Assembly (NCBI RefSeq): GCF_030209375.1
Contig: NZ_JARVSC010000001.1
Span: 186,001-250,000, forward strand
Source of the DNA: Plantibacter sp. ME-Dv--P-122b
GTDB lineage: Bacteria > Actinomycetota > Actinomycetes > Actinomycetales > Microbacteriaceae
Direction of reading: 5' to 3'
Length of the DNA stretch: 64,000 nucleotides
The first letter of the stretch is position 1. Each line of letters opens with the position of its first letter. The position numbers and the translations under genes are program-made. Positions 59,444 through 64,000 of this stretch are shown here, piece after piece. The notes under the pieces were generated by a model. It was not told the origin of the DNA and made no database searches. It saw only the letters and a list, made by a program, of their open reading frames with translations.

Positions 59444-60342
59444 GGTGCGCTTTCCAGATGGGTCGGTTCGGTGAGGTGGTCGTCGGGGTGGCCGGGGTGG
59501 CCGGGGTGTCGGTCGGTGGGCCGCCGGAGTCGTCCGACGAGCGCCCTCGCGCCCCAGGACGCCGTGGCGAGCAGGATCGAGCAGGCGGCGATGGACGCGC
59601 CGGCCGCGGTGTCGCCGTACCAGGAGAGGAGCAGGCCGAGCAGCACGGCGAGGCCGCCGAAACCCGTGGCGAGCAGCATGATGAGCGGGATGCGGCGCGC
59701 CCAGTGGGCTGCGGCGACGGCCGGCCCGAGGAGGAGCGCCACGACGAGCAGCGTGCCGACGGCGCTGTACGAGGCGACGACCGCGAGGGTCACGAGGCCG
59801 ACGAGCATCGCGTGGGCGAGTCGCGGCCGGAGGCCCATGGTCTGAGCGACCCGGCGGTCGAAGGCGAGCGCGACGAACGGGCGGTGGAAGGCGACCGCGA
59901 CGCCCACGGTGACGAGGAGGGCGATGGCGAGGCCCACCAGGTCCGCGGGCCGGATGGCGAGGATGTCGCCGAAGAGGATCGCCGTGAGGTCCGTGGCGAA
60001 CGATCTGCTCGACGACACGATGATGACCCCGAGGGCCAGCATGCCGACGAAGAGGAGACCGATCGAGGTGTCGTGGGACAGCCTGCCGCGCCGCGAGACC
60101 AGGCTGACGCCGGCGGTCATGACGACCGCGCTGACGGCCGCGCCGGCGACCGGCGGCAGGCCGAGGAGTGCCGCGGTGGCGACGCCGGGCAGCATGCCGT
60201 GGGCCATCGCCTCCCCGAGGAACGCGAGGCCGCGGAGGACGACCCAGGTGCCGACGACACCGCAGACGGCCGCCACCAGCAGGCCGCCGATGAGGGCGCG
60301 CAGGAGGAAGGCCGCAGTGAACGGCTCGCTGATCCAGGTCAT
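59335..60342 (-). CDS. aztB: Zinc ABC importer permease, AztB/ZnuB-like
   Basis: Permease of 335 residues of the ABC-3 family with about eight hydrophobic segments. FLGEAMAHGMLPGVATAALL is the family signature, SHDTSIGLLFVGMLALGVI and AVGTLLVVALLLGPAVAAAH follow. After residue about 275 it has a hydrophilic tail with His and Asp (PTDRHPGHPGHPDDHLTEPT) that may bind zinc. TAGAGT (60356-60351) is 8 bp before the ATG, so the mRNA is leaderless, with a Zur-type site just upstream. First gene of the minus-strand zinc operon. Confidence 0.9.
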   Translation of the reverse strand: MTWISEPFTAAFLLRALIGGLLVAAVCGVVGTWVVLRGLAFLGEAMAHGMLPGVATAALLGLPPVAGAAVSAVVMTAGVSLVSRRGRLSHDTSIGLLFVGMLALGVIIVSSSRSFATDLTAILFGDILAIRPADLVGLAIALLVTVGVAVAFHRPFVALAFDRRVAQTMGLRPRLAHAMLVGLVTLAVVASYSAVGTLLVVALLLGPAVAAAHWARRIPLIMLLATGFGGLAVLLGLLLSWYGDTAAGASIAACSILLATASWGARALVGRLRRPTDRHPGHPGHPDDHLTEPTHLESAPCTDSSDRPSDQAAPARPTTGSRAPHGQRSLSAPSH

Positions 60343-60350
60343 GGTCGAGC

Positions 60351-60356
60351 ACTCTA
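60351..60356 (-). promoter_or_regulatory. -10 hexamer of aztB
   Basis: TAGAGT, 8 bp before ATG 60342, next to the Zur box. Confidence 0.65.
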
Positions 60357-60358
60357 CA

Positions 60359-60373
60359 TGAAAATGATTCTCA
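60359..60373. promoter_or_regulatory. Zur box of the zinc uptake locus
   Basis: TGAAAATGATTCTCA, a near-palindrome that matches the TGAAAATGATTTTCA-type Zur boxes of actinobacteria at 14 of 15 positions. It lies between the divergent aztB and aztA starts and covers the -35 regions of both leaderless promoters (-10 at 60356-60351 and 60381-60386). Zinc-loaded Zur should shut both units. Confidence 0.88.
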
Positions 60374-60380
60374 GTATTGA

Positions 60381-60386
60381 TAGGGT
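60381..60386 (+). promoter_or_regulatory. -10 hexamer of aztA
   Basis: TAGGGT, 6 bp before ATG 60393, next to the Zur box. Confidence 0.7.
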
Positions 60387-60392
60387 GGTGAC

Positions 60393-61085
60393 ATGCGATC
60401 CGCGACGAGCACCCCTCGCCCTCCGACGCCGGGGCAGCCCGTCGGGTCCGGCATCCGACTCCGCGACGTGTCGGCCGAGTACGACGGCGCGCGCGTCCTG
60501 CACGGGATCTCAGTCGAGGTCGGGGCGTCCGCCATCACCGTCGTCACCGGGGCGAACGGCGCGGGGAAGTCCACGCTGCTCGCGGTGATCGCGGGCCTCC
60601 ACCGACCGACCTCGGGCGGCGTCGACGGCCTCGACGGTCGGTCGGCCGCCTACGTCCCGCAACGCAGTGCCGTGCCCGAGCGCTTCCCGGTCACGGTGCG
60701 CGACGTCGCGTCGATGGGACGCTGGCCGGCTCTGCGTCGCTGGTGGGGCCGACTCGGGGCTGGGGACCGACGCATCGTCGACGAGAGCCTGGCCCGCCTC
60801 GACGTCCTGCAACTCGCCGGGCGCTCCTTCGGTGAGCTGTCGGGTGGGCAGCGCCAGCGGGTCCTCGTCGCGCAGGCGCTCGCGCGTGAGGCCGACTTGC
60901 TGCTGCTCGACGAGCCGACCGTCGGCCTCGACCGAGCTGCCGGGCTGGCGATCCGCGAGGTGCTCCGGGCGGAGGCCGACTGTGGCGCGACGGTGGTGGA
61001 GGTGACGCACGATCCGGTCGCGGTCGCGGAGGCCGACGCGCGGGTGCACCTCGAGGCGGGATGTCTCGTCGAGGCTCCGCGGTGA
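60393..61085 (+). CDS. aztA: Zinc ABC importer ATP-binding protein, AztA/ZnuC-like
   Basis: ATPase of 230 residues. Walker A GANGAGKSTLLAVIAGL, Q-loop AAYVPQRSAVPERFPVTV (the metal-importer pattern), signature LSGGQRQRVLVAQAL, Walker B LLLLDEPTVGLDR, H-loop VEVTHDPVAVAEADAR. ATG at 60393 is 6 bp after TAGGGT (60381-60386). It is transcribed away from its partners aztB and aztC but shares the same Zur box, so expression is joint. Confidence 0.92.
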   Translation: MRSATSTPRPPTPGQPVGSGIRLRDVSAEYDGARVLHGISVEVGASAITVVTGANGAGKSTLLAVIAGLHRPTSGGVDGLDGRSAAYVPQRSAVPERFPVTVRDVASMGRWPALRRWWGRLGAGDRRIVDESLARLDVLQLAGRSFGELSGGQRQRVLVAQALAREADLLLLDEPTVGLDRAAGLAIREVLRAEADCGATVVEVTHDPVAVAEADARVHLEAGCLVEAPR

Positions 61086-61134
61086 ACCGGCTGGGGATCG
61101 CCCGGCGACCCGTCTCCGGCACCTGGCGCGTTGC

Positions 61135-61140
61135 TAGAGT
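61135..61140 (+). promoter_or_regulatory. -10 hexamer of the chorismate mutase gene
   Basis: TAGAGT, 6 bp before ATG 61147. Confidence 0.65.
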
Positions 61141-61146
61141 TTTCGC

Positions 61147-61491
61147 ATGAGCCAGGCCGAGCAGCAACCCGAACCCACGACCGGCGCCGCTGCGGCGGAC
61201 GACCAGGCGGCCACCGAGCGACTGGGCCGTCTGCGGAGCAGCATCGACAACATCGACGCGGCGCTCGTCCACCTGCTGGCCGAGCGGTTCAAGTGCACGC
61301 AGGAGGTCGGTCGTCTGAAGGCCGAGCACGACATGCCTGCGAGCGACCCGGCGCGCGAGCAGCGGCAGATCACCCGGCTCCGGGCGCTCGCCGAGGAGTC
61401 GCACCTCGATCCGGCCTTCGCCGAGAAGTGGTTCAACTTCGTCGTCGCCGAGGTCATCCACCACCACGAGCGTCTCGCCAACCAGCACTGA
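61147..61491 (+). CDS. Chorismate mutase, AroQ class
   Basis: Turns chorismate into prephenate on the way to phenylalanine and tyrosine. 114 residues; all-helical AroQ domain with LRSSIDNIDAALVHLLAERF, the active-site Arg/Lys in EVGRLKAEHDMPASDPAREQ and FNFVVAEVIHHHERL. The first 25 residues are a Gln/Ala-rich extension. Leaderless: TAGAGT (61135-61140) lies 6 bp before the ATG. Confidence 0.92.
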   Translation: MSQAEQQPEPTTGAAAADDQAATERLGRLRSSIDNIDAALVHLLAERFKCTQEVGRLKAEHDMPASDPAREQRQITRLRALAEESHLDPAFAEKWFNFVVAEVIHHHERLANQH

Positions 61492-61508
61492 CCCTTCGTG
61501 TTCCGTTC

Positions 61509-61574
61509 CGCCAGCGCGGTGCGCTGACGCGAGTGCGGGTCTGTGACGCGAGCGCGGGTCTCCGGAGGGTCGCG
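61509..61574. repeat. 66-bp inverted repeat flanking an SDR gene, left copy
   Basis: Matches the complement of 62801-62866 at 62 of 66 positions. Starts 18 bp after the chorismate mutase stop. Contains the smaller palindrome CGCCAGCGCGGTGCGCTG. Confidence 0.85.
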
Positions 61575-61749
61575 CCCACGCGCGTGGCCCGCGGCCAGGC
61601 CCATTCATTGAGAGTCACGCCGGTTCGTGCGCGGTCGGGTCGGTTCGCCCGCGCTGACGCCAGCGCGCCGCGCTGGCACCTCGGGGATCCTGAGGCAAGG
61701 GGTGACGCTTCTTCGGGCGGTGTCCAGCGTCCTGCGCCATCATGAGTCC

Positions 61750-62691
61750 ATGACCTGGAACGCCGACTCCCTGCCCGATCAGACCGGACGCGTCGTCCTC
61801 GTCACTGGAGCGAACGCCGGCCTCGGCTTCTGGACGAGTCTCGGACTCGCGCGAGCGGGCGCGGAGGTCATCCTCGCGTCGCGGAGTGCGACGAAGACGC
61901 AGGCGGCGATGCGGGCGATCCGGGTGAAGGTGCCCGACGCCCGACTCAGTCACCTCCCCTTCGACACCTCCTCGCTCGACTCGGCGCGAGCGGCGGGCGA
62001 GCGACTCGCGGACCTCGACCGTCTCGACGCCCTCGTCGCGAACGCCGGCATGGTGCACATGCCGAAGGAGCGCCAGGAGACGGCCGACGGCATCGAACTG
62101 GTCTTCGCGACGAACGTCGTCGGCCACGCCGCCCTGCTCGCCGAGGCCCTGCCGGTCCTGCAGCGCACGGCGGATGCGCACGATTCAGCACCGCGCGTGG
62201 TGCTCCTCGGAAGTCTCTCCACCCTGCTCGTCCGGTTCCACGGCGACGACCTGCAACTTCGGGACGGGTACAGCGGGTGGCAGGCGTACGCCCAGTCGAA
62301 GATCGCCCTCTCGTCGCTCGGCTTCGAGCTCGACCGTCGGCTTGCGGCGTCGCACAGCACCGTCCGGGCCCTCGTCGCGCACCCCGGCTACTCGGTCAAC
62401 GGGCTCGACCGTCGCGTCCCCGGCGTCAACGAGCCGACCCGAGAGCGTCGCTTCTCCGACACGCTGCAGTCCGTCTACGCGCAGAGCAAGCAGCGAGGGG
62501 CCGAGCCGACGCTCCGGGCGGTCACCGACGAGTCGGCCGACGGTGGTTGGTTCTATGGCCCGCGGTGGCTGACGAAGGGCGACGCCGTCCGGCAGACCCC
62601 TGCCGCGATCACGACCGACCGGGACGTCGCCGCCACGCTCTGGACCGACCTCGAGCGGCTCATCGGTACGCCCATCCTCCCGACCTCCTGA
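61750..62691 (+). CDS. Short-chain dehydrogenase flanked by inverted repeats
   Basis: SDR of 313 residues close to the light-dependent protochlorophyllide reductase/retinol dehydrogenase-like subgroup: cofactor motif VVLVTGANAGLGFWTSLGLA, basic residues after strand 2 (ASRSATKTQ) favouring NADP, LVANAGMVHMP, Ser in LLGSLSTLL and YAQSK for the catalytic pair. ATG at 61750; no clear ribosome site and only a poor CATCAT hexamer 6 bp upstream. The gene lies alone between two 66-bp inverted repeats, which may mean it was inserted as a unit. Substrate unknown. Confidence 0.88.
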   Translation: MTWNADSLPDQTGRVVLVTGANAGLGFWTSLGLARAGAEVILASRSATKTQAAMRAIRVKVPDARLSHLPFDTSSLDSARAAGERLADLDRLDALVANAGMVHMPKERQETADGIELVFATNVVGHAALLAEALPVLQRTADAHDSAPRVVLLGSLSTLLVRFHGDDLQLRDGYSGWQAYAQSKIALSSLGFELDRRLAASHSTVRALVAHPGYSVNGLDRRVPGVNEPTRERRFSDTLQSVYAQSKQRGAEPTLRAVTDESADGGWFYGPRWLTKGDAVRQTPAAITTDRDVAATLWTDLERLIGTPILPTS

Positions 62692-62800
62692 GTGCGCTGC
62701 CAGCGCACCGCGTTGGCACGAGCGCGGAGGAACCGGGCCCAGCGCGGTGCGCCCGTGTGATTGCGCCTTACCCGGCGTGACCGCAGGGTATGGCGCTGAG

Positions 62801-62866
62801 CGCGACCCTCCGGAGACCCGCGCTCGCGCCACAGACCCGCGCTGACGTCAGCGCACCGCGCTGGCG
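62801..62866. repeat. 66-bp inverted repeat flanking an SDR gene, right copy
   Basis: Complement of 61509-61574 with four mismatches. Ends 13 bp before the stop of the minus-strand GntR gene. Confidence 0.85.
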
Positions 62867-62879
62867 CGACCCAGGAGCG

Positions 62880-63572
62880 TCAGTCGGCGGGGGTCGCCGG
62901 CGGCTGGAGGACGCGCAACCACTCCTCGGTCTGCGCGACGTGCGCCGACGCGGCCCCAGCCGCACCGACGGGGTCGCGCGAGATGATCGCCTCGGTCATC
63001 GCCCGGTGGCCGCGGTTGCTGACCCGACGCAGCTCGTCGCCGTCCGGCAGGCTGAAGACGTCGTAGGCACGCGAGCGCGACCGGAAGACCTGCAACAGAG
63101 CCGTCAGCGTGGCGTTGCCGGCCGTCCGCGCGATGAGTTCGTGGAACCGGTGGTCCAGCTCGCTCGACTCGGCGGGGTCCGTCGTCCGTTCCATCGCCTC
63201 CACGAGTTCGGCGAGTTCGGCGCGCACCTCGTCGCTCGCACGAGCAGCGGCCTGCGAGGTGGCATGGGTCTCGAGCACCCGCCGCAGCTCGTACATCTGC
63301 AGGAGGCCGTCGAGGGGGAGGAGGTCGACCGTGAGCGACAGGCTGCCGATGATCTCCTCGGGCCGGAGCATCGACACGTAGGTGCCCGAGCCGTGCCGCG
63401 ACTCGATGATCCCGAGGGCGGCCAGCATGCGGACGGCCTCACGGAGGGACCCGCGGGACACGCCGAGTTCATCGCAGAGCTCGTTCTCGGCCGGGAACCG
63501 CTGCCCCGCCACGAGTCGTCCCGACGCGATCATGTGTCGCAGGCCGTGGAACGCGGTGTCGACTGCGGACAT
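62880..63572 (-). CDS. FadR-type GntR regulator
   Basis: Regulator of 230 residues. Winged HTH in RFPAENELCDELGVSRGSLR and ESRHGSGTYVSM (about 22-70); FCD domain with DHRFHELIARTAGN as its metal-binding His region and NRGHRAMTEAI. ATG at 63572 follows GAGGAGGAG. It is divergent from an aminotransferase-type gene, and the 237-bp gap holds GTCATC-containing inverted repeats that are probable operators. The ligand is probably a small organic acid, typical for this family. Confidence 0.9.
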   Translation of the reverse strand: MSAVDTAFHGLRHMIASGRLVAGQRFPAENELCDELGVSRGSLREAVRMLAALGIIESRHGSGTYVSMLRPEEIIGSLSLTVDLLPLDGLLQMYELRRVLETHATSQAAARASDEVRAELAELVEAMERTTDPAESSELDHRFHELIARTAGNATLTALLQVFRSRSRAYDVFSLPDGDELRRVSNRGHRAMTEAIISRDPVGAAGAASAHVAQTEEWLRVLQPPATPAD

Positions 63573-63652
63573 GCGGCTCCTCCTCAGGGGTCGTCCCGCC
63601 ATCGTAGCGGCCACCCACCGGTGATCCGCGAGCCGCAACGGGGCATGAGACG

Positions 63653-63748
63653 TCCGATGACTCGATGCCTGAACACCAAGTCATCGGATGAGTCGGCCCC
63701 GAAACGACCTGAGCGATCACTTGTAACACGACAGAAACCCAAGTCATC
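63653..63748. promoter_or_regulatory. Cluster of GTCATC sites, probable GntR operators
   Basis: TCCGATGACT (63653-63662) and AGTCATCGGA (63679-63688) form a 10-bp inverted repeat; TCATCGGATGA (63681-63691) is itself a palindrome; AAGTCATC recurs at 63741. They lie between the GntR gene and the divergent aminotransferase gene. Confidence 0.65.
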
Positions 63749-63809
63749 AAACGTTGCCCCTATGGTTATCGGACAATCCACTGCATAATCGACTCGGAGG
63801 AACGTCACT

Positions 63810-64000
63810 GTGGACACTCGCACCATCGCACGGCCAGCGCCGCTCACGCTCGGCGACGGCCGACCGGCAACGGCCGGGTGGACGCTGGATCCGACCAAGC
63901 GTCACATCAACCACGGATCCTTCGGGGCGGTCCCGATCGTCGCGCAGGAGCACCAGCAGGCCCTCCGCCGCGAAATGGAGGCGGCACCCCTCACCTGGTT
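63810..64000 (+). CDS. Aminotransferase class V-fold protein (5' part only)
   Basis: The first 63 residues of a protein cut by the window edge. GTG at 63810 is preceded by CTCGGAGG. The sequence KRHINHGSFGAVPIVAQEHQ resembles the start of isopenicillin N epimerase-like class V PLP enzymes (FLNHGSFGxxP). It probably acts on an amino acid or amine under control of the divergent GntR regulator. Too little is present to name the reaction. Confidence 0.75.
   Translation, partial: MDTRTIARPAPLTLGDGRPATAGWTLDPTKRHINHGSFGAVPIVAQEHQQALRREMEAAPLTW

Noticed and set aside
58118-60352. A 744-codon minus-strand frame ending as the AztD-like protein 2.
   Set aside because: The first 300 codons are a shadow of aztB. 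The lipoprotein signal starts only after the GTG at 59443.

Overview
The window is chromosomal DNA from a very GC-rich actinobacterium. The gene families and the compact operons with 1-4 bp start/stop overlaps suggest Microbacteriaceae (Plantibacter, Curtobacterium or Clavibacter relatives); the exact genus cannot be read from the sequence. I see no rRNA, tRNA, CRISPR array, transposase or phage gene. Many promoters have a TANNNT -10 hexamer only 6-8 bp before the start codon, the sign of leaderless mRNAs; this was used to choose several starts.

Layout. 1-10 kb: threonine synthase (cut by the left edge), threonine aldolase, an ABC-2 exporter operon, an aldo/keto reductase, a two-component system and a DUF6421-like protein. 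10-13 kb: a sulfonate/nitrate/taurine-type ABC importer. 13-15.3 kb: a TetR repressor divergent from a DUF1304 membrane protein and a CurA-like reductase, with a 41-bp concentric operator between them. 15.3-24 kb: valine/leucine-type dehydrogenase, AEC carrier, AnsP-like permease, an LPXTG-anchored DUF4874/DUF4832 protein, exonuclease III, DedA, and LysR divergent from a 40-residue membrane protein. 24-31 kb: a catabolic cluster (GntR, short-chain dehydrogenase, aldehyde dehydrogenase, PuuD-like hydrolase, glutamine-synthetase-like enzyme, ethanolamine-type permease) that reads as a gamma-glutamylation route for ethanolamine or a related amine.

31-46 kb: pyrE coupled to a 1221-residue disordered membrane-anchored protein, alcohol dehydrogenase, HAD phosphatase, TrmH-like methyltransferase, a small secreted or membrane protein behind a structured leader, a TetR / ATPase-remnant / YhgE-Pip operon, DUF3151, a second HAD phosphatase and purA. 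46-56 kb: lactonase, GNAT acetyltransferase, a PotABCD/Fbp-type importer, AI-2E family permease and a MacB-like ABC pair. 56-61 kb: a Zur-box-controlled AztABCD zinc uptake locus with two diverged AztD-like metallochaperones. 61-64 kb: chorismate mutase, a short-chain dehydrogenase flanked by 66-bp inverted repeats, and a GntR regulator divergent from an aminotransferase cut by the right edge.

Intergenic DNA carries two repeat families: 82-86 bp palindromic elements (2309, 21908, 31127) and TTCGACAGGCTCAGGGACC-type repeats that sit at the 3' ends of genes (24001, 25662, 43075, 47604). The best leads are the amine pathway, the split AztD pair, the motif-less ABC ATPase and the leader at 38.3 kb.
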